Counted from the first letter of the stretch, positions 1 through 6,013 are shown. The stretch: 7,927 nucleotides of DNA from an uncultured Sutterella sp. (GCA_905206345.1 CAJLGW010000075.1:1-7927); one strand, 5' to 3'. Notes: a model not told the origin generated them from the letters alone. Numbers and translations: made by a program.

Positions 1-87
1 GTCTTAAAAAATGGGGTTTTTAGGTGTTGTTTTCACACAAATCCGTGATGACCCTGTTTGAAGATGTTTAAAGAGGTGTGAATAACA

Positions 88-109
88 CGTGTTGCAAAAA
101 GACAACACG
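88..109. promoter_or_regulatory. Inverted repeat upstream of the porin promoter
   Basis: The arms CGTGTTG (88-94) and CAACACG (103-109) are perfectly complementary and separated by 8 bases. No T-run follows, so this does not look like a terminator. It lies about 25 bp upstream of the first candidate -35 box, so an operator for a dimeric regulator of the porin is the simplest reading. That role is inference; only the dyad is seen. Confidence 0.35.
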
Positions 110-134
110 ATTTGAAGTTTGATTGCAGAAAGAC

Positions 135-165
135 TTGACGGCCAGGGGGGGGTAGGGTGGACAAT
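135..165 (+). promoter_or_regulatory. Candidate porin promoter P1 with G8 spacer tract
   Basis: A -35-like TTGACG (135-140, five of six consensus bases) is followed by a run of eight G (145-152) and a -10-like GACAAT (160-165, four of six). The spacer is 19 bp, two more than the optimum. A start near 172 would give a leader of about 70 bases before the porin ATG. A homopolymeric G run between -35 and -10 of a porin gene is the known layout of phase-variable Neisseria porA. The promoter call itself is tentative because a second candidate with better spacing lies downstream. Confidence 0.4.
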
Positions 166-187
166 TCCAACAGAATAACTGAAGTTT

Positions 188-216
188 TTGACGACATTGT
201 CTGCATTCAGTATTCA
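188..216 (+). promoter_or_regulatory. Candidate porin promoter P2
   Basis: A second TTGACG (188-193) is followed after exactly 17 bp by TATTCA (211-216, three of six -10 consensus bases). A start near 223 would leave a short leader of about 20 bases containing only the ribosome binding site. P2 has better spacing but a poorer -10 than P1. If P2 is the main promoter, the G8 run lies about 70-78 bp upstream of the start, in the zone where activators bind. Confidence 0.35.
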
Positions 217-243
217 CTTTCTTATACAAAAGGAAAAAATATC

Positions 244-1356
244 ATGAAAAAGACTTTAGCTGCTGTCGCCGTTTTGGGCGCATTTGCTGGTTCCGCTTTG
301 GCTGCCGACGTTACGCTTTATGGTCGTATCGATACGGGGCTCCAATTGCACGATTGGGAAGATACTGTTGGTGGTAAATCTGTCGATGGTACGGATTGGT
401 CCATGGAATCTGGTTCTTTGACGGGTAGCCGTGTCGGTATCAAGGGTTCTGAACAAATTTCTGAAAACTTGACGGTTGGTTTCGTTTTGGAAAAGGGTTT
501 CAAGGGTGACTCTGGTAAGGCTGGTGATTCCACCAAGGCCTTTGATCGTGAATCCGTTATCTACGTTAAGTCCGATTTCGGTACGGTTTATGCTGGTCGC
601 ATTAACTCTATGTGGTCTGATGGTGGCTCTACGAACTTCTGGGCTGGTAACTATGTTGCTCTTGGCACGGGTAACGGTGTTGGCGTTGGTGCAGGCTTGA
701 TGGTTGGTAACAGCCGTGCTGACAACCGTGTTTCTTACGTCTCTCCGGAATTCGCAGGCTTCAAGGCTTACGCTGAATACTCTTTCGGTGCTGATGGCGA
801 TGAAAATACGTCTGGTTCTGATCGTCCGGCCGCTTTGGGCTTGAACTATAAGAATGGCGCTTTCGGTGCTGGTATGGTCGTGACCTATAAGAACGAAAAG
901 TCTTGGATCGCTAAGGCGGAAAACGTTCCAGCTCACCAAGAGGAACAAGAAGACGAATACACGGTTAACGTTGGTACGAACTATGACTTCGGTCTTGCCT
1001 TAGTGAAGGTCGGCGCTCAATACTACAAGAACGCAGACAAGGTTGGTACCTTTGATGACGTTAAGGTAGCTGGTGAAGAGTTGGAAGGTTATGCAGTTTC
1101 CGTCGGTGCTGATGTTCCTGCTTGGGGCGGCACGTGGACGATGGGCGTTGTCTACGCTGATGGTGAAGATAAGGCTGCTAACGCAACCCTTGAATACAAA
1201 GGCTATGACGTTGCCGCTTACTATCAATATCCGTTGAGCAAGCGCACTAAGGTCTATGCTGGTGTCGGCTACGAAAAGCTTGAAGCAACTAACGATAACG
1301 TTAAGACCGAACACGAAGACGTCAAGGCCATGATGGGTATGGCTCACTACTTCTAA
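244..1356 (+). CDS. Outer-membrane general porin (Gram-negative porin family)
   Basis: This is a 370-residue betaproteobacterial-type porin that forms a beta-barrel channel for small hydrophilic solutes. The ATG at 244 is chosen because AAAGGA lies 9 bases upstream and the protein then opens with a classic signal peptide (MKKTLAAVAV..., cleavage after ALA at residue 20, mature start ADVTLYGRID). A GTG at 157 in the same frame would bury that signal and has no ribosome site. The mature chain alternates hydrophobic and polar residues in strand-like blocks, has Gly/Asp-rich loops and the family-typical phrase RVSYVSPEFAGF near residues 160-171, and ends in Phe (MAHYF), the BAM recognition signal. 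Length fits the usual 350-400. Codon choice is strongly biased (GGT, GCT, AAG, GAA), as expected for an abundant protein. Ion or solute selectivity cannot be read from the sequence. Confidence 0.93.
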   Translation: MKKTLAAVAVLGAFAGSALAADVTLYGRIDTGLQLHDWEDTVGGKSVDGTDWSMESGSLTGSRVGIKGSEQISENLTVGFVLEKGFKGDSGKAGDSTKAFDRESVIYVKSDFGTVYAGRINSMWSDGGSTNFWAGNYVALGTGNGVGVGAGLMVGNSRADNRVSYVSPEFAGFKAYAEYSFGADGDENTSGSDRPAALGLNYKNGAFGAGMVVTYKNEKSWIAKAENVPAHQEEQEDEYTVNVGTNYDFGLALVKVGAQYYKNADKVGTFDDVKVAGEELEGYAVSVGADVPAWGGTWTMGVVYADGEDKAANATLEYKGYDVAAYYQYPLSKRTKVYAGVGYEKLEATNDNVKTEHEDVKAMMGMAHYF

Positions 1357-1405
1357 TCTGAATTTCGGCAGTTTTCTACTACCTTCTGCCAAATTTAGTT
1401 AGTCG

Positions 1406-1441
1406 AAAAGCCCTGAGAAACTGATCACTTCTCGGGGTTTT
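1406..1441 (+). terminator. Intrinsic terminator of the porin gene
   Basis: CCCTGAGAA (1411-1419) pairs with TTCTCGGGG (1429-1437) with one G-T wobble and an 8-base loop. A flanking run of A before and T after (GTTTTG) extends the stem and supplies the U-tract. A smaller hairpin, GGCAG (1367-1371) with CTGCC (1386-1390), sits between the stop codon and this terminator and may protect the mRNA 3' end. Confidence 0.85.
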
Positions 1442-1473
1442 GTTCTAAATCCCACCAAGTGGAATACCTTGCT

Positions 1474-1842
1474 ATGCCAGCCACCGATCACGCTCCGGGT
1501 CTCACTAAACCCGATTATCTGAAAAAGATAGCCTATAACATCTTTGAATTAGGTCACGGCTATCGAACCTGCGCAACGGTTTTGGATTTGTCTGTCTATA
1601 CCGTTCGCGAATGGTATGCCCAATATAAGCTCGGATATTATGAATCTGACCTAATGAGTCCAAAGCCCAAACAAAAAGCATACAGCGCGGAGTTTCGTCA
1701 GAAAGTCATTAATGACTATTTGGAAACAAATCCGTCAATAACGGAATTGGCAAAACGCCATGAAGTTTCTAAGCGAACGGCTAGACGTTGGATTGAGGAC
1801 TACAAAAAGTCGCAAGAGGCAACAGACGTTGTTGAAATATGA
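1474..1842 (+). CDS. Orphan double helix-turn-helix protein, IS150 OrfA-like
   Basis: This is a 122-residue basic DNA-binding protein. Residues 14-52 form one helix-turn-helix (GHGYRTCATVLDLSVYTVRE core) and residues 70-111 a second (ITELAKRHEVSKRTARRW core), joined by a Pro/Lys-rich linker (SPKPKQKAYS). This two-unit layout is that of the first ORF of IS150-group IS3 elements (InsJ), which is usually longer (about 170 residues). No OrfB follows: a terminator and then the convergent DMT gene occupy the space. ATG at 1474 is preferred over GTG at 1459, although neither has a strong ribosome site (GTGGAA lies about 10 bases upstream of the ATG). It starts 32 bp after the porin terminator, so read-through or a weak unseen promoter may drive it. 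It could be a domesticated regulator or a leftover of an insertion; the sequence does not decide. Confidence 0.7.
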   Translation: MPATDHAPGLTKPDYLKKIAYNIFELGHGYRTCATVLDLSVYTVREWYAQYKLGYYESDLMSPKPKQKAYSAEFRQKVINDYLETNPSITELAKRHEVSKRTARRWIEDYKKSQEATDVVEI

Positions 1843-1848
1843 AATGAG

Positions 1849-1886
1849 GCACCAATCTTGATTTCGAGTTTGGTGCTAAATTTTTT
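1849..1886 (+). terminator. Intrinsic terminator of the helix-turn-helix gene
   Basis: GCACCAA (1849-1855) pairs with TTGGTGC (1870-1876). The 14-base loop can pair partly (CTT with GAG), and the tail TAAATTTTTT follows. It starts six bases after the stop codon and lies between two convergent genes. On the minus strand the downstream side is less T-rich, so it is mainly a plus-strand terminator, though it may also slow transcription of the DMT gene. Confidence 0.75.
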
Positions 1887-1892
1887 GCCCAG

Positions 1893-2777
1893 TTATTTGG
1901 TTCGGGCCAAAAGAATCGCCGTTGACAAAATACAGAGAGCGCCCACTGCTTCAATCCAAGTAAAAGTTGTTCCTAATAAAATCACCGACAAAATCACGGC
2001 TGACAAAGGTTCAAAACAGGTGAGCATCGAGGCGACGGGAGGTGCGATGTATTGCATGCTCTTTAAGAAGCTACAAAACGAGACAATCGTGCCAAAGACC
2101 ACCACGTGCAAGTAACACAGAACACTCATGGTGTTCCAGATCACGTTTGTTTCAAACGGGTTGTTATAAAGACAAGCCGCAATACCGCTAAAAGTCATAC
2201 CCCAACCAATCACGGGGAAAACCGATAAGCGACGCACAACGTTACCTGGTTGAATCGTGGCAATAGCCCCTAAAAGCGCAGAAGCCAACCCCCAAAGAAC
2301 GCCCAAGATCGAGAAGTCAACCGCATCAAGACTTCCCTTTGTAATCAATAAAAGAACTCCCACCATCGCCAACACTAAACAGAGAATTTCCAAGAATTTA
2401 ATCGGGCGATGCTTAGCAACGGCCATGTAGGCAATAACAAAAAGGGGTGAAGTTAAAACAAGGATGGTCGCGAGTGCTGCGTTGGCATTAAAAATGGATA
2501 AAAAGAACGTGGATTGAGAACCTAGCAAGATAAAGCCATAAATGGCAATGTCACGAAGGTTGATGGCCTGGAAAACTTGCTTGGCGTTTTTGGTGCCGTG
2601 AAGTGCCAAGTCCAACAACACCAAAAGAATCCCGGCGCCCAAAAGGCGGATGGATGTAAGATCGATGACTGTGAATTGACAATGAGCCATCAGGTACTGA
2701 GCAGCCACCCCCATTGAGCCCCAGCAAACGCCAGCTAGAGACGCTAAACCAATGCCTTTGAGTGCTTTTGATGCCAT
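1893..2777 (-). CDS. DMT-superfamily (EamA) inner-membrane transporter
   Basis: This 294-residue integral membrane protein has about ten hydrophobic segments arranged as two EamA repeats (roughly residues 8-142 and 155-291). The first repeat ends with the typical NANAALATILVLTSPLFV stretch. The second ends with the matching APPVASMLTCFEPLSAV followed by a short acidic WIEAVGA turn and a last helix. Length and the twofold repeat are standard for drug/metabolite transporters of the 10-TM class, many of which export amino acids or other metabolites. The ATG at 2777 is preferred because AAAGG sits 7 bases upstream; the frame remains open 17 codons further, but without a ribosome site. It is the last minus-strand gene, 100 bp after the second amidohydrolase gene, so export of a hydrolysis product is a reasonable guess. 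The substrate is unknown. Confidence 0.9.
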   Translation of the reverse strand: MASKALKGIGLASLAGVCWGSMGVAAQYLMAHCQFTVIDLTSIRLLGAGILLVLLDLALHGTKNAKQVFQAINLRDIAIYGFILLGSQSTFFLSIFNANAALATILVLTSPLFVIAYMAVAKHRPIKFLEILCLVLAMVGVLLLITKGSLDAVDFSILGVLWGLASALLGAIATIQPGNVVRRLSVFPVIGWGMTFSGIAACLYNNPFETNVIWNTMSVLCYLHVVVFGTIVSFCSFLKSMQYIAPPVASMLTCFEPLSAVILSVILLGTTFTWIEAVGALCILSTAILLARTK

Positions 2778-2804
2778 AGAAGTACCTTTATCAAAGAGAC
2801 GATA

Positions 2805-2833
2805 ATTGTAGATATTTCTAAGACACAAAAGGA
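2805..2833 (-). promoter_or_regulatory. Possible promoter of the DMT gene
   Basis: On the minus strand a good -10 box, TACAAT (2810-2805), lies 28 bases before the DMT start codon. The matching -35 region at 17 bp spacing is poor (CCTTTT) and lies within the stem of the hairpin at 2826-2855. A weak or activator-assisted promoter is possible; read-through from the upstream amidohydrolase gene is the alternative. Confidence 0.3.
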
Positions 2834-2855
2834 AGAGGAAAACCCCTTCCTTTTG
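2826..2855 (-). terminator. Terminator-like hairpin after amidohydrolase 1
   Basis: CAAAAGGAAG (2826-2835) and CTTCCTTTTG (2846-2855) form a perfect 10-bp stem, and the loop adds two more G-C pairs around an AAAA tetraloop. It sits 22 bases after the amidohydrolase stop. The T-run is inside the stem rather than after it, so termination may be partial and the downstream DMT gene could be reached by read-through. Confidence 0.6.
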
Positions 2856-2877
2856 CTAATTAATCACGAAGATTGAT

Positions 2878-4152
2878 TTATCGCATTAAACGCTTGAGCA
2901 TTTCGGCGTAAATCGCTAAGCCCGTATCCAAAGCGCTTTCATCGATGTCGAAGTCAGCCGTATGGTGACCACCGGTACGGTTAGAACCTAAAACGAAGTA
3001 AGCCGCCTTACCACCATGGGCTTGAACGCGGCGTGCAAGGATCGTAGCGTCTTCAGAACCGCCAAAGTTCACGCCGTGGAGTACCTTCGTGACGCCTTCG
3101 GTCTTCATGGCAACGTCATCCAACATATCAACGAGTTCTTGGTCATTGACGAGGTCAACGGCTTCACCCATCTTTTCAATCTGGTGTTGAACGGTAAAGC
3201 TCTTTGCGACACCTTCAATGATGTTTTCCGTTTGTTGAGCCATATATTGGTTGATTTCACCCGTTTCACCACGGACTTCCATCACCAACTTGGCATTCAC
3301 AGGAATTACGTTACGGCCTTCGCCAGCCACCAAGCGACCCACGTTCACACGGGTCATGCCGGAGCCGTGACGGGGAATGCCCAAAAGTTGCGTGACGGCG
3401 TGGCAAGCAGCTGCCAAAGCGTTGCAACCGGCATTGGGTTCAACACCGGCGTGAGCAGGGCGCCCCTTGAAGGTAACGTCATACTTTGTGGTGCAAAGGA
3501 ATCCGACGGGGCTCGTTGCAATTTCACCGGTCTTAGCCATCATGGCGATGTGGCTTGAGAGGAAGATATCGCAATCGTCCACGATGCCGCTCGCGGCAAC
3601 GCCGGCAGCGCCACGAACACCTTCTTCGGCCGGTTGGAAGACGATCTTAATCTTGCCGTTTAGCTCATCTTTATGTTCCATCACCCAACGTGCGACGGCT
3701 AAGCCCAAAGAGATGTGAGAGTCATGACCGCAAGCGTGCATTAAACCAGGACGCTTTGAAGCCCAACCTTCGGCGGAAGCACGGTGAGTGGCATCAGGAT
3801 TTTCTTGAACATTATTGCAGTCAATATCAAAACGCAAAGCTACCGTAGGGCCGGGGCGACCCGTATCAAGCACGGCACAGCACCCGGTGAGTTCTTGCAT
3901 TTCGTCAAGTAAGGCTTGGCTGACGCCACGGGCTTTAGCCGTTTCAATGGCTTCAGCGACGAGCTTTTCAGAACGACCTAAGCAATCCTTGCGGGAGACA
4001 ACCTTTTCGCCCAACAAGACTTCCCAGCCCATTTGACGGAGATGTTCGGTAATAAAAGCCGTCGTGCAGAACTCTGTCCAACCTTCTTCAGGGAATTGGT
4101 GAAGTTCACGACGGATAGAGACGAGTTGATCATGATATGAACATTGGGCCAT
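2878..4152 (-). CDS. M20-family amidohydrolase, AbgA-like (paralogue 1)
   Basis: This 424-residue metal-dependent amidohydrolase resembles p-aminobenzoyl-glutamate hydrolase subunit A (E. coli AbgA, about 436 residues). The family cleaves the amide bond of N-acyl or N-aroyl amino acids in the cytoplasm. The M20 elements are in order: DID (109-111), the HACGHD metal motif with Cys141 and His143, FQPAEEG with the general base Glu176 and ligand Glu177, metal His201, a dimerisation/lid domain starting near FKGRPAHAG (His234), and the C-terminal metal His397 in GHHTADFDID. The AbgA-type insertion between the N-terminal WTEF motif and the first Asp motif is present. ATG at 4152 is chosen over the in-frame TTG at 4164 because GGAG lies just upstream. 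No AbgB partner is in the window. Substrate is uncertain. Confidence 0.9.
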   Translation of the reverse strand: MAQCSYHDQLVSIRRELHQFPEEGWTEFCTTAFITEHLRQMGWEVLLGEKVVSRKDCLGRSEKLVAEAIETAKARGVSQALLDEMQELTGCCAVLDTGRPGPTVALRFDIDCNNVQENPDATHRASAEGWASKRPGLMHACGHDSHISLGLAVARWVMEHKDELNGKIKIVFQPAEEGVRGAAGVAASGIVDDCDIFLSSHIAMMAKTGEIATSPVGFLCTTKYDVTFKGRPAHAGVEPNAGCNALAAACHAVTQLLGIPRHGSGMTRVNVGRLVAGEGRNVIPVNAKLVMEVRGETGEINQYMAQQTENIIEGVAKSFTVQHQIEKMGEAVDLVNDQELVDMLDDVAMKTEGVTKVLHGVNFGGSEDATILARRVQAHGGKAAYFVLGSNRTGGHHTADFDIDESALDTGLAIYAEMLKRLMR

Positions 4153-4227
4153 TTTGCTCTCCAAATAGTTTCAAAACCAAGTATTTAAATGGATTTTTCC
4201 ATCCACTTTTATTTCAGTTTAGTCCTA

Positions 4228-4276
4228 TTTTTAATCCCTGTTTTGCCTATCATCAACGTAATGTCAATTAGGGATT
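4228..4276 (-). promoter_or_regulatory. Candidate promoter/operator of amidohydrolase 1
   Basis: On the minus strand TTGATG (4256-4251) and TAAAAA (4233-4228) are separated by 17 bp and would give a leader of about 70 bases. A perfect TTGACA lies at 4267-4262 but has no matching -10. A 7-bp inverted repeat, AATCCCT (4233-4239) and AGGGATT (4270-4276), brackets the -35 region and could be an operator. Each element is weak alone. Confidence 0.3.
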
Positions 4277-4296
4277 GAAAAGCAAAGTTGTTGACT

Positions 4297-4548
4297 TTAA
4301 TGACTTGATTCGAAGAACATTCTTCCTTTGAGCGATAAGAGATATTTTTGTCTGGGATGCTTTGGTGTTTCAGGGTACGAAAGCTGAAGAAAACCATTGT
4401 CTAAGGCAGGTTTGAGGAAATTTTTCACAAAGGTCGGACGGTGTCTAAACTCCATCCTCTCCATAAGGTCTTTCATGGAGTAGCTTCTTTTTCCGATTGC
4501 AAATGAATCGTTTTAACTTGATCGCTACTTGATCGGTACTTGATCGCT
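4297..4548 (-). pseudogene. C-terminal relic of a Fic/AlbA_2-type winged-helix protein
   Basis: Minus-strand codons 4476 to 4297 encode 59 residues containing MKDLMERMEFRHRPTF, then VKNFLKPALDNGFLQLSYP, then PRQKYLLSLKG. I recognise this from memory as the C-terminal winged-helix module of many Fic-domain and AlbA_2 (Schlafen-like, RecG-related) proteins, whose usual pattern is K-LME-lgLkHRPTFr-nYL-PALe-GlIe-t-PdkP-sp-QkYrLT-kG. The frame stays open upstream to 4512 (AIGKRSYS precedes the Met) and is then closed by TAA at 4515-4513. Beyond it an 11-bp tandem repeat still encodes DQVPIK- and STDQVAIK-like peptides in shifted frames, the usual linker before this module. No Fic or AlbA_2 core remains: the amidohydrolase-2 terminator begins about 25 bp further. 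The ribosome site before the Met is poor (GGAAAAAG), so a decayed remnant is more likely than a small functional gene. Confidence 0.7.
4516..4548. repeat. Three tandem 11-bp repeats (ACTTGATCGST)
   Basis: Copies at 4516-4526, 4527-4537 and 4538-4548 are ACTTGATCGCT, ACTTGATCGGT and ACTTGATCGCT, with a single base difference. On the minus strand they read AGCGATCAAGT. Because 11 is not a multiple of 3, three copies spell the same 11-residue peptide family (SDQVPIKYRSS-like) in every frame. This matches the repetitive linker that often precedes the winged-helix module encoded next door, so a coding origin is favoured over an operator. Confidence 0.9.
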
Positions 4549-4567
4549 TTTTGGCTAAATCATATTC

Positions 4568-4602
4568 AAAAAAAAAGGCCACAATCCGAAAATTGTGGCC
4601 TT
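4568..4602 (-). terminator. Intrinsic terminator of amidohydrolase 2
   Basis: AAGGCCACAAT (4575-4585) and ATTGTGGCCTT (4592-4602) form a perfect 11-bp stem with a 6-base loop. On the minus strand a run of nine T follows (complement of 4568-4576). It lies 28 bases after the stop codon and is the strongest terminator in the window, so amidohydrolase 1 should need its own promoter. Confidence 0.93.
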
Positions 4603-4630
4603 AAAATCAGCTAGTTAGCTAGTGATTCGA

Positions 4631-5935
4631 TTACTTGCTGAGCGTGCGGAAGACGCAACGACTAACCAATTCAAGAGCATTAGCCAAGGATTGTTCGTCA
4701 AAGTCGAAGTGACTGTTGTGGTGGCCGGCACGCAAGGTGGAGCCAACTTGAACGTACGTACCCTTACCGCCAGCGGCTTGAACCGTGCTCATGAAGTGAG
4801 AGTAGTCTTCAGAAGCGCCGAAGTTTTGTTCTTCGATCACGTCCGTGAAGCAACCCATATCGCGGGCTTCTTCAGCAACAACCTTAGCGACTTCGAGATC
4901 GGATTCACCGCTCTTCGTACCGCCCTTGATGTCGATGGAGTAACCGCAACCCCACATATCGGCAGCAGCCTTAGCGATGCGCTTGACTTCACCGAACATG
5001 TATTCGTCCAAAGCAGACGTGATACCGCGCGTTTCAAGGAACAAAACGGCCTTCGGCGGAATAACGTTACGGCCTTCACCGCCGATCAACTTACCGACCG
5101 TGATACGCGTATCGCCCTTACCGGAACGCGGGATAGCGTGCATGTTCAACAAAGCCGTAGCAGCGGCCAATAAGGCATTCTTACCTTCTTCAGGAGCGTT
5201 ACCTGCGTGAGACGGAACACCCGTGAAGGTGATGTCTGCCTTCGTGGTAGCCAAGAAGTTCTTCGTACCGCAAATGACCTTACCGATATTGTTGGCTTGG
5301 AAACCGATGTGCATACCGAAGATTTCATCAACGCCTTCAACAGCACCGGCCTTTTCCATCGGCATGGCACCACGGACGCCTTCTTCAGCCGGTTGGAAGA
5401 TGAAGCGGATCTTACCTTGCAATTGGTCGCGGCAAGCAGCAATCACTTCAGCCAAAGCCAAACCGATGGCAACGTGGCCGTCGTGGCCGCAAGCGTGCAT
5501 AGCCCCCTTGTTGACAGAGGCAAAGCCTTCAACGTTCGGGCGGTGATCAGCGTCAGCGCATTCGGAAACGTCATTGCAGTCCATGTCAAAGCGCACGGCC
5601 AAGAAGGGGCCTTCGCCACCGAAATCCATGTCAGCCCAGAAGCCCGTCAAACCGCCTTCCATCTTGGCAACGAGTTCAGGATCAGCGCCTTGAGCGATTG
5701 CACGTTCCATGTGGGCGCGGAGTGCGTCAGCAGAAGGAACGCCCATCATGGCTTCACGGCAAACAGCCTTTTCACCCATGGTGATGGTGTAGCCAAGTTC
5801 TTGCATCTTCTTGATGGCCATAGAAGCCGTGCGGAATTCCGTCCAAGCAGATTCCGGATGCTTGTGTAAGTCGCGACGAACAACCGTCAATTGCGGGATG
5901 ACTTGTTCGATCATAGACTTTAATTGTTCATTCAT
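4631..5935 (-). CDS. M20-family amidohydrolase, AbgA-like (paralogue 2)
   Basis: This 434-residue cytoplasmic amidohydrolase is closer than its neighbour to E. coli AbgA: shared phrases include EFRTA, MMGVP, FASVNKGAMHACGHDGH, LATTK and GHHNSHFDFDEQ. The M20 catalytic set is complete: DMD (117-119), Cys149 and His151 of HACGHD, Glu184/Glu185 of FQPAEEG, metal His209, lid-domain His243 (PSHAG) and C-terminal His406. AbgA acts with AbgB on p-aminobenzoyl-glutamate, a folate breakdown product; AbgB is not here, so the true substrate may be another N-acyl glutamate or aspartate. ATG at 5935 has GGAG 8 bases upstream; the open frame 17 codons further has no ribosome site. Codon use (AAG for Lys, GGT/GGC for Gly) is strongly biased like the porin, suggesting high expression. 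It has its own terminator and a 5' region of over 200 bp with regulatory-looking repeats. Confidence 0.92.
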   Translation of the reverse strand: MNEQLKSMIEQVIPQLTVVRRDLHKHPESAWTEFRTASMAIKKMQELGYTITMGEKAVCREAMMGVPSADALRAHMERAIAQGADPELVAKMEGGLTGFWADMDFGGEGPFLAVRFDMDCNDVSECADADHRPNVEGFASVNKGAMHACGHDGHVAIGLALAEVIAACRDQLQGKIRFIFQPAEEGVRGAMPMEKAGAVEGVDEIFGMHIGFQANNIGKVICGTKNFLATTKADITFTGVPSHAGNAPEEGKNALLAAATALLNMHAIPRSGKGDTRITVGKLIGGEGRNVIPPKAVLFLETRGITSALDEYMFGEVKRIAKAAADMWGCGYSIDIKGGTKSGESDLEVAKVVAEEARDMGCFTDVIEEQNFGASEDYSHFMSTVQAAGGKGTYVQVGSTLRAGHHNSHFDFDEQSLANALELVSRCVFRTLSK

Positions 5936-5958
5936 AATTAACACTCCGATAACGATAT

Positions 5959-6013
5959 GAGGTTTACACCTCGTTTTGAAATCCAAACCCAGTGGGCTTT
6001 CCCCTTGAAGGGG
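5959..6013 (-). other. Hairpin cluster in the leader of amidohydrolase 2
   Basis: Three small dyads lie between the candidate promoter and the ribosome site: GAGGT/ACCTC around a 4-base loop (5959-5972), CCCAGTGGG (5988-5996) and CCCCTTGAAGGGG (6001-6013). The first ends about 12 bases upstream of the GGAG element, so it could modulate translation. No T-run follows any of them, so they are not obvious terminators, and I do not recognise a riboswitch class. Confidence 0.4.

Noticed and set aside
157..243. Extension of the porin frame upstream to a GTG at 157
   Set aside because: It would place about 29 residues before a textbook signal peptide, has no ribosome site, and starts immediately after the G run; ATG at 244 has AAAGGA at good spacing.
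1800..1842. Programmed -1 frameshift of an IS3-type OrfA
   Set aside because: The heptamer is CAAAAAG rather than AAAAAAG, the -1 frame stops at 1833-1835, and no OrfB follows.
1858..2115. 85-codon plus-strand frame inside the DMT gene
   Set aside because: Antisense shadow of a clear EamA membrane protein; no ribosome site and no recognisable domain.
4209..4397. 62-codon minus-strand frame before amidohydrolase 1
   Set aside because: It overlaps, in another frame of the same strand, the recognisable winged-helix relic; its own peptide has no family character and its start lacks a ribosome site.
4449..4481. ACTCCAT/ATGGAGT inverted repeat as a terminator or RNA element
   Set aside because: It lies inside the relic coding frame, has a 19-base loop, and no plus-strand gene upstream needs a terminator.
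4516..4548. 11-bp repeats as iterons or operators for amidohydrolase 1
   Set aside because: The spacing fits one helical turn, but the repeats lie about 360 bp from the start codon and are explained by the coding linker of the adjacent Fic/AlbA_2-type relic.
5207..5869. 220-codon plus-strand frame opposite amidohydrolase 2
   Set aside because: Shadow of the biased codon use of the real gene; low-complexity peptide with no signal, motif or ribosome site.
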